Shown here one piece after another: positions 41,929-50,237 of a stretch of DNA of 58,932 bases. A model generated the notes under the pieces. That model saw nothing but the letters and a program-made list of their open reading frames with translations. It was not told the DNA's origin and searched no databases. Within the stretch, counting starts at the first letter, position 1. Every line of letters starts with the position of its first letter. The translations under genes were made by a program, and so were the position numbers. This DNA is from Halomonas cerina (GTDB lineage: Bacteria; Pseudomonadota; Gammaproteobacteria; Pseudomonadales; Halomonadaceae): positions 1 through 58,932 of the forward strand of contig NZ_JACHXP010000022.1 of NCBI RefSeq assembly GCF_014192215.1. The letters are read 5' to 3'.

Positions 41929-42222
41929 TTGAACGACGATGCATCCCCGGACGCCGCCCTGCGCAAGCGCCTCTACTGGCACTCCCGCCGTGGCATGTGG
42001 GAACTGGACCTGCTGCTGATTCCCTTCCTCGAGCAGCGCTACGACCGGCTCGACGCGGCGGATCAGGCCGCCTACCGGGCATTGATCGACGAGGAGGATC
42101 AGGATCTGTTCGCCTGGCTGATGCGTCGCGAGTGGCCCGAGGAGCCCACCCGGCGGCGTATCGTGCAGATGATCGTCGAGCATGCCGAGTCTCCCGACAA
42201 CGCTGCCCATCGCCCCGTCTAG
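41929..42222 (+). CDS. sdhE: FAD assembly factor SdhE (YgfY/CptB)
   Basis: SdhE helps attach FAD covalently to the succinate dehydrogenase flavoprotein. The 97-residue product has the family signature LYWHSRRGMWELDLLLIPFL, with the RGMxELD motif at about residues 21-27, and ALIDEEDQDLFAWLM. The start is TTG, with GAGG upstream. A -10 element TATACT (41890-41895) is preceded by TGGCG. The downstream ygfX gene overlaps its last 41 bases. NadB, encoded convergently just beyond, is a flavoprotein of the same superfamily as the SdhE client. Confidence 0.92.
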   Translation: MNDDASPDAALRKRLYWHSRRGMWELDLLLIPFLEQRYDRLDAADQAAYRALIDEEDQDLFAWLMRREWPEEPTRRRIVQMIVEHAESPDNAAHRPV

Positions 42223-42580
42223 ACTGGCCCTGGCCCTGCATGGCCTGGTGGTCCTGATCCTGGGCGGCGTACTGCTGTGGGCGGCGCCGTTCTGGTTCGC
42301 GCTGCCGGGCGGGCTCCTGCTGGCCAGCCTGCTGCCCGGCTGGGGGCGCCGTCAGAGGCGAGGCGAACTGCGCCTTACGCCCCAGATCGGTGGGCGCACG
42401 TGCTGGGCCTGGCGCGAGGGGCGCGAGAGAAACTGGCAAGAGGTTCGGCTGAGCTGCGACTACCTGGGGCCCTGGCTGGTCGGGCTCCGGCTCGATGGCC
42501 GGCGCCTGTGGGTGTGGCCGGACAGCAGCGATGCGGCATCTCGACGCGCCCTGCGACGGGCGCTGGTTCACATGCCCTGA
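42182..42580 (+). CDS. YgfX-like (CptA) membrane protein
   Basis: The 132-residue product has two N-terminal helices (LALALHGLVVLILGGVLLWA, FALPGGLLLASLLPGW) followed by a soluble tail with ELRLTPQIGGRTCWAW and LRLDGRRLWVWPDS. This matches YgfX/CptA proteins, which follow sdhE in many gammaproteobacteria; the E. coli member was described as a toxin affecting MreB/FtsZ. The 41-bp overlap with sdhE indicates translational coupling. Sequence conservation in the family is low, so the call leans on topology and position. Confidence 0.75.
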   Translation: MPSLPTTLPIAPSRLALALHGLVVLILGGVLLWAAPFWFALPGGLLLASLLPGWGRRQRRGELRLTPQIGGRTCWAWREGRERNWQEVRLSCDYLGPWLVGLRLDGRRLWVWPDSSDAASRRALRRALVHMP

Positions 42581-42590
42581 TCGGCCCCGC

Positions 42591-44174
42591 TCATTCGCGG
42601 CCGAGATCGCCCAGGTGGATACGCGAGGGACGGGGGACGGCATCGCCGTGGTGTGGGCAGTCGGGGTTGTGGTGCAGGCCGCGCGACTCACGCCGCGCCC
42701 GGGCGCAGGCCACGGTGAGTCGGGCCAGGCGCAGAGCCTGCCACAGGCTGGTCAGCGCCACGTCCGGTGCGGCGCTGGCGATCCGGGGCGCGAGATCGTC
42801 GCTGAGTCTGGCCAGGGTCGTGGCGGCCTCGTCGAGCCCCTCATCGTAGCGGACGATGGCGACCCGGGCGCTCATCACCTGGCGCATGGCGGCCCCGAGC
42901 CGGGCGATCTCCTCCTGAGGGAGGCGTGTGGCGCCATGCGGCCAGGGGAGGAGGGCCGCGGTGGCGGCCGGCCGGGGCGTGCGCAGATCGGCCGCGCAGC
43001 TGCGGGCGAAGACCAGGCACTCCAGCAGCGAGTTGCTGGCCATGCGGTTGGCGCCGTGCAGGCCGGTACAGGCGACCTCACCGACGGCGTGAAGCCCGGG
43101 CACCGTCGTGGCACCGGTCAGGTCGGTCGCCACGCCGCCGCAGCTGTAGTGGGCCGCCGGCACCACCGGGATCGGGGCGCGGGTGATGTCCAGCCCGCGG
43201 CTGGCACAATGCGCCTGGATGGTCGGAAAGTGGTGGCGAATCGCGGCGTCACCGAGGTGGCGAATGTCGAGCAGCACATGGTCCGTGCCGGTACGCTGCA
43301 TCTCGGCGTCGATGGCGCGTGCCACGATGTCCCGCGGGGCGAGTTCCGCCCGGGAGTCGATGGCCGGCATGAAGCGCTCGCCATGAGCGTTGAGCAGCAG
43401 GCCGCCTTCGCCACGCACCGCCTCACTGATCAAAAAGGGCGGGCCATCGGGGTCGAACAGGCAGGTCGGATGGAACTGCTGGAACTCCAGGTTCATCAGT
43501 TCGGCGCCCAGCTCGGCCGCCATCAGCATGCCCTCGCCGCTGGCCGGGTGGGGGCTGGTGGTATGGCGATAGAGGCCACTGGCCCCCCCGGTGGCGAGCA
43601 CCGTGTCCGCGGCCAGCAGCGCCTGCAGCCCACCGGTCTCATCCAGGCAGCGCGCCCCGCGGCAGTGGCCGTTAATATCGCCGATCAGGGTGAGGGCGGT
43701 GAGGTCCGAGCGCAACGTGATGGCCGGATGCGCCTCGACATGGCGGATCAGGGTCTCGACCACGGCGCGGCCGGTGGCGTCATCGACATGGATGATGCGC
43801 CGCGCTCCGTGGCCGCCTTCCCGGGTCAGGTGATAAGGGTAGCCGGCGTCGGGGTCCGGGTCGGGGGTGAAGGGCACGCCCAGCGACAACAGCCAGGTGA
43901 TGGCCTCGGGGCCGTGCTCCACGGTGAAGCGCACGGTCCGCTCGTCGCACAGCCCGTCGCCGGCCACCAAGGTATCGGCGACATGGGCCTCGATGTCATC
44001 GGCGGGCGAGAGCACCGCGGCGATGCCGCCCTGGGCCCAGCGGCTGGCACCCTGGTCGTCACTGGACGGCCTCAGCAGCGTGACGCGTCGGTGGTCGGCG
44101 AGCTCGAGGGCCAGGACCAGCCCGGCGACCCCGCCGCCGATGATCAGAACGTCATGCGTGCTGTCGTCCATCAA
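42591..44174 (-). CDS. nadB: L-aspartate oxidase NadB
   Basis: NadB oxidises L-aspartate to iminoaspartate for NAD synthesis. The 527-residue flavoprotein has the FAD motif GGGVAG at residues 13-18, ASRWAQGGIAAVLS near 42, the FAD/substrate segment TREGGHGARRIIHVDDATGR near 117, LATGGASGLYRHTTSPHPAS near 195, and GEVACTGLHGANRMASNSLLE near 365. The C-terminal helical domain (LPQEEIARLGAAMRQVMSARV) is complete. It overlaps the upstream FUSC gene by 4 bp. The next plus-strand gene, ygfX, converges on it with an 10-base gap. Confidence 0.95.
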   Translation of the reverse strand: MMDDSTHDVLIIGGGVAGLVLALELADHRRVTLLRPSSDDQGASRWAQGGIAAVLSPADDIEAHVADTLVAGDGLCDERTVRFTVEHGPEAITWLLSLGVPFTPDPDPDAGYPYHLTREGGHGARRIIHVDDATGRAVVETLIRHVEAHPAITLRSDLTALTLIGDINGHCRGARCLDETGGLQALLAADTVLATGGASGLYRHTTSPHPASGEGMLMAAELGAELMNLEFQQFHPTCLFDPDGPPFLISEAVRGEGGLLLNAHGERFMPAIDSRAELAPRDIVARAIDAEMQRTGTDHVLLDIRHLGDAAIRHHFPTIQAHCASRGLDITRAPIPVVPAAHYSCGGVATDLTGATTVPGLHAVGEVACTGLHGANRMASNSLLECLVFARSCAADLRTPRPAATAALLPWPHGATRLPQEEIARLGAAMRQVMSARVAIVRYDEGLDEAATTLARLSDDLAPRIASAAPDVALTSLWQALRLARLTVACARARRESRGLHHNPDCPHHGDAVPRPSRIHLGDLGRE

Positions 44175-45307
44175 CTGCCTTTCCTCGTCGGTTGGGGGGC
44201 CGGTGGCCCGTTGGCCGCGGCCAGGCCGTGGGCCGGGGCGCGCTTGCGCAGGCGTCTACTAGGCAGCCGCTCGAGCCCGCCCAGGCGCTGCACGAGCTCG
44301 CTGGTCAGTCGGGCCAGCTCACGATTGAGCCACAGATACCCGCTGGGGCTGAACAGGGTCCTGCCGTCCTCGGCGTGGGCATCGCTGGCCAGGGCGGCGT
44401 GACGCTGCAGCTCGAAGGGGGTGATGGCCACCTCGATGGGCTGGCCGGTGCGGACCTGGAAGGCCAGGGTGCCGATGTCCCGGGCCAGGGCATGCTGCTG
44501 GTCGCGCAGCCCGACCATGGCGTCGATGCGCTCATGGCCGGCGCGGGTAGTCCAGTGGGTTTCCAGCAGCAGCTCGATGGTCGACAGCATGCGCCGCTGC
44601 AGGGAGATCGAGTCGTCCAACTCGCTGCGCGTGAGGCGGTGCTCCCGGTGGATGGCGTCGACCAGGCCGCGCTGCTTGACCAGCAGCCCACTGGTGGCCT
44701 TGAGCAGGGCGCGGGCATCGATGTCCGGGGCGGCGGTGGCCGAGGTGTGCGCATGATAGAGGCGGGCCATGCGATCCAGGTTATCGGCCAGCATGAAGCG
44801 CATGATGTCGGTGGCCTTCTGGGGCATCAGCAGCACCGTGACCGCGATCCCCACCAGGGTGCCGAGCAGCACATCGAAGCTGCGCCACAGGGCGATGTCG
44901 AGGTCGTGGGTGCCGTCACCGATCACCAGCAGCAGGCTGATGGCGAACATCAGGCCGCTGTAGCCGTGCCGCTTGCCGAAGGTCAACCAGGTGGCGGCGG
45001 CGATACCGATCAAGGCGCCAAGGGATACCGCGCCGGCGGACAGGGGCGTGAGGATCAGCAGCAGGCCCCCGCCGGCGCCGAGCAGGGTGCCGAGCAGGCG
45101 TTGGCGGCCCTTGTCGAGGACCCCGCCGATATGTGGCAGGTTGCCCATCACCATGACGGTGCTGACCAGCGCCCAGCCGCCATGCTGGATGGCGAACAGC
45201 TGGACGATGCCGAAGGTCACGCACAGGGCGATCCCCACGCGCAGCACATGCAACTTGCGTCGATGGCGATGGGTGAAGTAGGGATCGCGCAGGCGCGAGA
45301 GGATCAT
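44171..45307 (-). CDS. FUSC family membrane protein
   Basis: The 378-residue product has an N-terminal block of hydrophobic helices (VGIALCVTFGIVQLFAIQHG, AGGGLLLILTPLSAGAVSLG, LIGIAAATWLTFG, LMFAISLLLVIGDG) and the FUSC signature region LVGIAVTVLLMPQKATDIMR. The remaining 200 residues form a soluble helical domain (RSELDDSISLQRRMLSTIEL). This is the fusaric-acid-resistance-like family (FUSC/YccS), proposed to export aromatic acids, but only one hydrophobic block is present and no membrane-fusion partner is nearby. Coupled to nadB by overlap. Confidence 0.85.
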   Translation of the reverse strand: MILSRLRDPYFTHRHRRKLHVLRVGIALCVTFGIVQLFAIQHGGWALVSTVMVMGNLPHIGGVLDKGRQRLLGTLLGAGGGLLLILTPLSAGAVSLGALIGIAAATWLTFGKRHGYSGLMFAISLLLVIGDGTHDLDIALWRSFDVLLGTLVGIAVTVLLMPQKATDIMRFMLADNLDRMARLYHAHTSATAAPDIDARALLKATSGLLVKQRGLVDAIHREHRLTRSELDDSISLQRRMLSTIELLLETHWTTRAGHERIDAMVGLRDQQHALARDIGTLAFQVRTGQPIEVAITPFELQRHAALASDAHAEDGRTLFSPSGYLWLNRELARLTSELVQRLGGLERLPSRRLRKRAPAHGLAAANGPPAPQPTRKGS

Positions 45308-45364
45308 GGGCGACGCCCCGGTCTAGGTCAGGCTCGAAGCTTGCCGTGAGAGGAGCCGATGCGC

Positions 45365-45451
45365 TGGTGCCCGGAGCCGGGCTCGAACCGGCACGGTGTT
45401 GCCACCGAGGGATTTTAAGTCCCTTGCGTCTACCAATTTCGCCATCCGGGC
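45365..45451 (-). tRNA. tRNA-Leu (anticodon TAA)
   Basis: The 87-nt cloverleaf has an encoded CCA end, acceptor stem GCCCGGA / TCCGGGC, anticodon loop CTTAAAA, a long variable arm, and T loop GTTCGAGCC. It is the third of three tRNAs downstream of pgsA. Confidence 0.95.
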
Positions 45452-45484
45452 GGCACGGGTTCGAGCGGGTAGGATCAGGAATGA

Positions 45485-45558
45485 TGGAGGCTGGAGTCGG
45501 AATCGAACCGGCGTACACGGAGTTGCAGTCCGCTGCATAACCACTCTGCCATCCAGCC
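45485..45558 (-). tRNA. tRNA-Cys (anticodon GCA)
   Basis: The 74-nt cloverleaf has encoded CCA, acceptor stem GGCTGGA / TCCAGCC, anticodon stem-loop CGGACTGCAACTCCG, and T arm GCCGGTTCGATTCCGAC-like. Middle of the tRNA triad. Confidence 0.96.
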
Positions 45559-45585
45559 TCGATGAGTCATGCCATTCGTGGGGAA

Positions 45586-45660
45586 TGGAGCGGGAAACGA
45601 GATTCGAACTCGCGACCCTCGCCTTGGCAAGGCGATGCTCTACCACTGAGCTATTCCCGC
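45586..45660 (-). tRNA. tRNA-Gly (anticodon GCC)
   Basis: The 75-nt cloverleaf has encoded CCA, acceptor stem GCGGGAA / TTCCCGC, anticodon stem-loop CGCCTTGCCAAGGCG, and T loop GTTCGAATC. First of the tRNA triad after pgsA. Confidence 0.96.
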
Positions 45661-45723
45661 CTGACTCGAGAGCGAATTATACGGATAAGTGGGTGACTGT
45701 CAACCGCTTTTCTTGAACGCTGA

Positions 45724-46272
45724 TCACATCGAGCGGCTCAGGTGCGGCCAGGCGGCGCGCAGGTATTCGATCATCGACCACAGCGTCAGCACGGCGGCGG
45801 CGTAGAGGGTGGCCACGCCCAGCCAGGCGATCGGCGTGCCGGGGGCGAAGGCCAGCAGCAGCAGCAGGGCCACCATCTGTAGGGTGGTCTTGAGCTTGCC
45901 GAGCCACGAGACCGCGATTGCACCGCGCTTGCCCATCTCGGCCATCCACTCGCGCAGCGCCGAGATGACGATCTCGCGGCCGATGATCACCAGCGCCGGC
46001 AGTGTCAGCCAGCTGGCGTCGTAGCGCTCGATGAGCAGCGCCAGGGCCACGGCCACCATCAGCTTGTCGGCCACCGGGTCGAGGAAGGTCCCGAAGGGGG
46101 TGGACTGGTCCCAGCGGCGGGCCAGGTAGCCATCCAGCCAGTCCGTCACCGAAGCCAGCGCGAACAGCGCCGCGGCCAGTGGCATGCTCCAGGAGAAGGG
46201 CAGATAGAACAGCACCACCAGCAGCGGGATGGAGAGGATTCTGGCCAGGGTCAGGAGATTGGGTATGTTCAT
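45724..46272 (-). CDS. pgsA: CDP-diacylglycerol-glycerol-3-phosphate 3-phosphatidyltransferase PgsA
   Basis: PgsA makes phosphatidylglycerol phosphate, the first step to acidic phospholipids. The 182-residue inner-membrane product has [20 protein letters not shown] at the start and the CDP-alcohol phosphotransferase signature [30 protein letters not shown] (D-G-x2-A-R-x8-G-x3-D-x3-D), near residues 41-70, with the metal aspartates present. It lies between uvrC and the tRNA triad, the classical gacA-uvrC-pgsA-tRNA arrangement. Confidence 0.96.
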   Translation of the reverse strand: MNIPNLLTLARILSIPLLVVLFYLPFSWSMPLAAALFALASVTDWLDGYLARRWDQSTPFGTFLDPVADKLMVAVALALLIERYDASWLTLPALVIIGREIVISALREWMAEMGKRGAIAVSWLGKLKTTLQMVALLLLLAFAPGTPIAWLGVATLYAAAVLTLWSMIEYLRAAWPHLSRSM

Positions 46273-46339
46273 CGAAGCCGCGGTCCTTGCCTGAGGGGGT
46301 AAGCCGTAGGGGACTCCATTCTATCCAGCTTGGTCGTGC

Positions 46340-48154
46340 TCATCCATGCAGGGCGCGATGAATCGTCTCGGCGAGGGTGGTGCTGATGCCGGGAACCCGT
46401 GCGAGCTCCTCGCGGCTGGCCTCGCGCACGCCCTTAAGGCCGCCGAAGAAGCGCAGCAGCTCGCGGCGTCGGCGCGGGCCGACGCCGGGGATATCCTGCA
46501 GGGTCGAGGTGCGCCGCGCCTTGTCGCGCCGGGCCCGGTGGCCGGCGATGGCGAAGCGGTGGGATTCGTCGCGGAGATGCTGGATCAGGTGCAGCGCCGG
46601 GGAGGTAGTGTCCAGGTCCAGGGTGCGGTCGACGCTTTCCAGGAACAGCGTCTCCAGGCCGGCCTTGCGGGTGCTGCCCTTGGCCACGCCCAGCAGGTGC
46701 ACGCCGGTCACCCCGAGGTCGGCGAAGACCTCGCGGGCCATGTTCAGCTGGCCCTTGCCGCCGTCGACGACCAGGATGTCCGGCCGCTCGCCCTGGCCCT
46801 CCGCCAGGTGGCGGAAGCGGCGGGTCAGCGCCTGGCGCATGGCGGCATAGTCATCGCCGGCGGCCACGCCCTCGATATTGAAGCGGCGATAGTCGGCCTT
46901 GCGCGGCCCGTTCTCGTCGAACACCACGCAGGAGGCCACGGTGGCCTCGCCGTGGCTGTGGCTGATATCGAAGCACTCCAGGCGCCGCGGGGGGGCGTCC
47001 AGCGCCAGCGCCTCGCGCAGGGCCTCGAAGCGGCGCGCCAGCTGGTTCTGGTCGGCCAGCTGGCCGGCGAGCTGTTGTTCGGCATTGGTGCGGGCGAGCT
47101 CCCGCCACTGGGCCCGGTGACCCCGCACCTGGTCGGTGAGCCGCACACGCCGGCCGGCCCGCTCGGCCAGGGCGCGGGCGATCAGCTCGGCATCGGGCAC
47201 GGCATGGCTGGTGATCACCTCGGCGGGAATCTCGCGGGCCTGGCCCAGGTAGAACTGGCTGATGAAATCGCCGAGCAGCGCCTCGGGTCCCAGATCGAGC
47301 CCGTTGGCAGGGCCATGGTGACGGGCGCCCAGCAGGCGCCCCTGGCGCACCGTCAACACCGAGATGCACAGCGCCCCGGGGCGGCTGGCCAGGGCGAAGA
47401 CATCGGCATCGCCGCCGCCGGTATCGACGAACTGGCGCTGCTGAAGCTGGCGCAGGTGCTGGATCTGGTCGCGCAGCCGGGCCGCCTCCTCGAAATCCAG
47501 CGCCTGGCTCGCGGCCTCCATCGCCTCGCTCAGCTCCCCGGTCACCTGCTCGCTCTCGCCCTCGAGGCACTGCACCGCGTGTTCCAGATCGCGGCGATAG
47601 TCCGCCTCGCCGATATAGCCCACGCAGGGCGCACTGCAGCGCCGGATCTGGTACTGCAGGCAAGGGCGGGTGCGGTGGGCGAAGACACTGTCCTCGCAGT
47701 TGCGGATGCGAAAGATCTTCTGCATCAGCGACAGGCTCTCGCGCACCGCGCCGCTGCTCGGATAGGGCCCAAGGTAGCGGCCATCGTCATGACGGCTGCG
47801 GGCGCGCTTGTATTCCAGTGCCGGGAAGGGATGGCGGTCGGTCACGAAGATGTAGGGGTAGGACTTGTCGTCACGCAGCAGGATGTTATAGGGCGGGCGC
47901 TGCTCCTTGATCAGGGTCTGCTCCAGGAGCAGCGCCTCGGTCTCGCTGTTGGTCACGGTGACCTGGATATCGGCGATGCGCGCAACCAGCGCCTGGGTCT
48001 TGGCATTGAGGGCGCCACGGAAGTAGCTGGCCAGGCGTGCCTTGAGGCGACGGGCCTTGCCCACGTAGAGGGTCTCGCCCTGCTCGTCCAGCATGCGGTA
48101 GACCCCGGGGGCCTCGCTGACGGTGGCGAGGAAGTGACGGGAATCGAAGCTCAT
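46340..48154 (-). CDS. uvrC: UvrABC excinuclease subunit C
   Basis: UvrC makes both incisions in nucleotide excision repair. The 604-residue product is full length: an N-terminal GIY-YIG nuclease (APGVYRMLDEQGETLYVGKA, residues 15-34), a UVR helical domain around ALDFEEAARLRDQIQHLRQL (near 215), the RNase-H-like nuclease with CFDISHSHGEATVASCVVFD (near 390) and VDGGKGQLNMAREV, and tandem helix-hairpin-helix motifs at the C-terminus (LQDIPGVGPRRRRELLRFFG, ARVPGISTTLAETI). It follows gacA by about 76 bases on the same strand. Confidence 0.97.
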   Translation of the reverse strand: MSFDSRHFLATVSEAPGVYRMLDEQGETLYVGKARRLKARLASYFRGALNAKTQALVARIADIQVTVTNSETEALLLEQTLIKEQRPPYNILLRDDKSYPYIFVTDRHPFPALEYKRARSRHDDGRYLGPYPSSGAVRESLSLMQKIFRIRNCEDSVFAHRTRPCLQYQIRRCSAPCVGYIGEADYRRDLEHAVQCLEGESEQVTGELSEAMEAASQALDFEEAARLRDQIQHLRQLQQRQFVDTGGGDADVFALASRPGALCISVLTVRQGRLLGARHHGPANGLDLGPEALLGDFISQFYLGQAREIPAEVITSHAVPDAELIARALAERAGRRVRLTDQVRGHRAQWRELARTNAEQQLAGQLADQNQLARRFEALREALALDAPPRRLECFDISHSHGEATVASCVVFDENGPRKADYRRFNIEGVAAGDDYAAMRQALTRRFRHLAEGQGERPDILVVDGGKGQLNMAREVFADLGVTGVHLLGVAKGSTRKAGLETLFLESVDRTLDLDTTSPALHLIQHLRDESHRFAIAGHRARRDKARRTSTLQDIPGVGPRRRRELLRFFGGLKGVREASREELARVPGISTTLAETIHRALHG

Positions 48155-48230
48155 GGTGCAGTGTGCCGGGCAGGCGATGCAGTGAAGTGATACGGGTGAG
48201 TCTACCAGATCGTGCCGCCCGGCTATGGCC

Positions 48231-48881
48231 CTAGTCGCCGCTCTTCGGGAAGCCGTCCACCAGGCCGTGGCGGATGCCCAGGTGAGTCAGCTCCACGTCG
48301 GAGCGCGTCCCGAGCTTCTCGAAGATGCGGTAGCGGTAGGTGTTGACGGTCTTGGGGCTCAGGAACATGCGATCGGCGATATCGGCCACCTTCTGGCAAT
48401 TGACGATCATCATCGCCACCTGCAGCTCCCGCTGGGAAAGCTGGTCGAAGGGATTGTCGTGGGAGTCAAGGCGGGAGAGCACCAAGCGTTGGGCGATCTC
48501 GGGACTGATATAGCGCTGACCACTGAAGACCTTGCGGATCGCCTCGACCATCTCGTCATGCCGGCATCCCTTGCTGATGAAGCCATGGGCGCCGGCCTCG
48601 AGGAGGCGCTGGGCGAAGGCATCCTCGAGGAAGGCGGTGAGCACCAGGATACGGATGTCGTCGGAATAGCGGCTGATCTTGCGGGTCGCCTCCAGCCCGC
48701 CGATGCCGGGCATGCGAATGTCCATCAGCACCACATCGGGCTTGAGCGTGCGGGACTGGGTGATGGCCTTCTCGCCATCCGCGGCTTCACCGCACACGCT
48801 GATATCCGGCTCGGCATCCAGCAGGTGGGCAATGCTGGTCCTGACGAGGTGGTGGTCATCGGCGACGAGAACCCTGATCAA
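48231..48881 (-). CDS. gacA: Response regulator GacA/UvrY (BarA/GacS partner)
   Basis: GacA is the DNA-binding regulator phosphorylated by GacS/BarA; its main known output is transcription of CsrB/RsmZ-type RNAs that titrate CsrA/RsmA. The 216-residue product has an N-terminal receiver domain with phospho-acceptor D54 (VVLMDIRMPG) and acidic pair D8/D9, and a C-terminal LuxR-type HTH (LSQRELQVAMMIVNCQKVAD, RMFLSPKTVNTYRYRIFEKL). The start is TTG with AGGAG 8 bases upstream. Its position upstream of uvrC is the classical one. A candidate target RNA lies at 32298-32443. Confidence 0.95.
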   Translation of the reverse strand: MIRVLVADDHHLVRTSIAHLLDAEPDISVCGEAADGEKAITQSRTLKPDVVLMDIRMPGIGGLEATRKISRYSDDIRILVLTAFLEDAFAQRLLEAGAHGFISKGCRHDEMVEAIRKVFSGQRYISPEIAQRLVLSRLDSHDNPFDQLSQRELQVAMMIVNCQKVADIADRMFLSPKTVNTYRYRIFEKLGTRSDVELTHLGIRHGLVDGFPKSGD

Positions 48882-49049
48882 GGCAGCACTCCTGAAAACG
48901 GTGAAAATCCATTGCTAGCCGGTACCTGGACACGGGTCGATGACGAGGCCCTCGGGGCAGCTGTCTGTCACATGGCACCTAGATAGTGCCATAACTTTTT
49001 CCTAAGTGGAATTCGTTATTGTACCTGATATGCATCTTTCCCTAGAGGG

Positions 49050-49078
49050 TTGACGCCCATCAATCGGGTCGGTAGAGT
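49050..49078 (+). promoter_or_regulatory. Sigma-70 promoter of tRNA-Ala
   Basis: TTGACG, a 17-bp spacer and TAGAGT lie 40 bases before the tRNA, with a GC-rich stretch after the -10 (GTACGCC), as in stringently controlled stable RNA promoters. Confidence 0.7.
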
Positions 49079-49118
49079 ACGCCTCGTTCTCGCAAGGAAG
49101 CAACGGCGAGACGGCGTG

Positions 49119-49193
49119 GGGCCTTAGCTCAGCTGGGAGAGCGCAACACTGGCAGTGTTGAGGTCAGCGGTTCGATCCCGCTAGGCTCCACCA
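49119..49193 (+). tRNA. tRNA-Ala (anticodon GGC)
   Basis: The 75-nt cloverleaf has encoded CCA, acceptor stem GGGGCCT / AGGCTCC (one G-U pair), anticodon stem-loop CAACACTGGCAGTGTTG, and T loop GGTTCGATCC. It is a single-gene unit with its own promoter and terminator. Confidence 0.96.
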
Positions 49194-49206
49194 ACAGCTT
49201 TCACAG

Positions 49207-49244
49207 AAAAAGCCGCCCGGCGAACATCGTCAGGCGGCTTTTTT
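49207..49244. terminator. Bidirectional terminator between tRNA-Ala and the RNase H gene
   Basis: The stem AAGCCGCC / GGCGGCTT is flanked by A runs on the left and T runs on the right, so it can stop transcription from both convergent genes. Confidence 0.88.
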
Positions 49245-49274
49245 CGTGGTGACGCCTTTCACCCGCGTGTGCCC

Positions 49275-50060
49275 TTACCCGCGTCGCAGCTTGAGAATGT
49301 CCGCCACCGTATAGCCGCCGGGGTAGCGGCAGAACTCGCGTTCCTGCCGGTCGGCGCCATACATCGCCATGCGGTCGGCCAACTCATTGCCTTCCACCCC
49401 GGCATGGCCCTTGACGTGAGCGATGGTCACCGCCGATTTAAGGCGCTCGTACAGCGCATGCGTCGGCTGGATGATCTCCGGGTTCTTGATCGCCTCGCCA
49501 TCGGCCTTCTTCCAGCCACGCTTCTTCCACCCGCTGGCCCACTTGGTGATGGCGTTGATGGTGTAAGTGGAATCGCAGTGAATCCGCACGGACGCCCCTT
49601 GCGTGATCTCTTCCTTGGCCACCTGCAGCGCCTGCAGAAAGGCGTTCAACTCGGCGGTGTTGTTGGTCCCCCTGGGATTGTGGAGCCCATACCAGAGCTC
49701 GGCGAGGGTGCCGTGGCGGTAGATGGCCATGCCCGAGCCGGCATCGCCAGGATTGGGCTCACAGGCCCCGTCGCAGTAGATCTCCGTGTCGAAGGCCTTG
49801 CCCGGCAGGGTAGAGCTGTCCTGAGCTGGCGCCTTCTTCCGACGCGTCGCGCCGCTCGATGCCTTCGCCGGCTTAGTGGGCGCGACGCCGCCTGGGCCTT
49901 TCGCGAAGGCGGCTTCGGCGTCGTCCCGGGAGGCGAAGGACTTGTAACGCGCCTGGGGGTAGCCCTTCACCTGGCGGTTACACGCCTCCCAGGTGGTGAA
50001 GATACCGGTCTGCCGTCCCACCCAAACGACATAGAACTTGGGGCCTTTCCTTGCTGCCAT
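49275..50060 (-). CDS. Ribonuclease HI with N-terminal viroplasmin domain
   Basis: The 261-residue product cleaves RNA in RNA-DNA hybrids. Residues 8-53 form a caulimovirus viroplasmin / hybrid-binding domain (KFYVVWVGRQTGIFTTWEAC, YKSFASRDDAEAAFAKG), followed by a basic linker and the RNase H domain (about 91-240). The catalytic residues are present: D in EIYCDGACEPNPG, E in NNTAELNAFLQAL, D in VRIHCDSTYTINAITKWASG, and D in GNELADRMAMYG, with the HVKGHAG loop. This architecture is like eukaryotic RNase H1 and some bacterial enzymes. Confidence 0.92.
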   Translation of the reverse strand: MAARKGPKFYVVWVGRQTGIFTTWEACNRQVKGYPQARYKSFASRDDAEAAFAKGPGGVAPTKPAKASSGATRRKKAPAQDSSTLPGKAFDTEIYCDGACEPNPGDAGSGMAIYRHGTLAELWYGLHNPRGTNNTAELNAFLQALQVAKEEITQGASVRIHCDSTYTINAITKWASGWKKRGWKKADGEAIKNPEIIQPTHALYERLKSAVTIAHVKGHAGVEGNELADRMAMYGADRQEREFCRYPGGYTVADILKLRRG

Positions 50061-50146
50061 GCAGTGCGCTCCGTGGCGGTAATGTTCAACGAATCATAAT
50101 AGTGGCCGGGGCCTTGCCCCTTGCTCCTCGGCCCCTCACGCTACCT

Positions 50147-50237
50147 GGGCGCTGGGCGCTGGGCGCTGGGCGCTGGGCGCTGGGCGCTGGGCGCTGGGCG
50201 CTGGGCGCTGGGCGCTGGGCGCTGGGCGCTGGGCGCT
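50147..50237. repeat. Heptamer tandem repeat (GGGCGCT)13 at end of pilC
   Basis: Thirteen exact 7-bp units end inside the pilC stop codon: the final CT plus the next A form TAG on the minus strand. The left flank (CTCACGCTACCT) is shared with the array at 51678-51761. Confidence 0.97.
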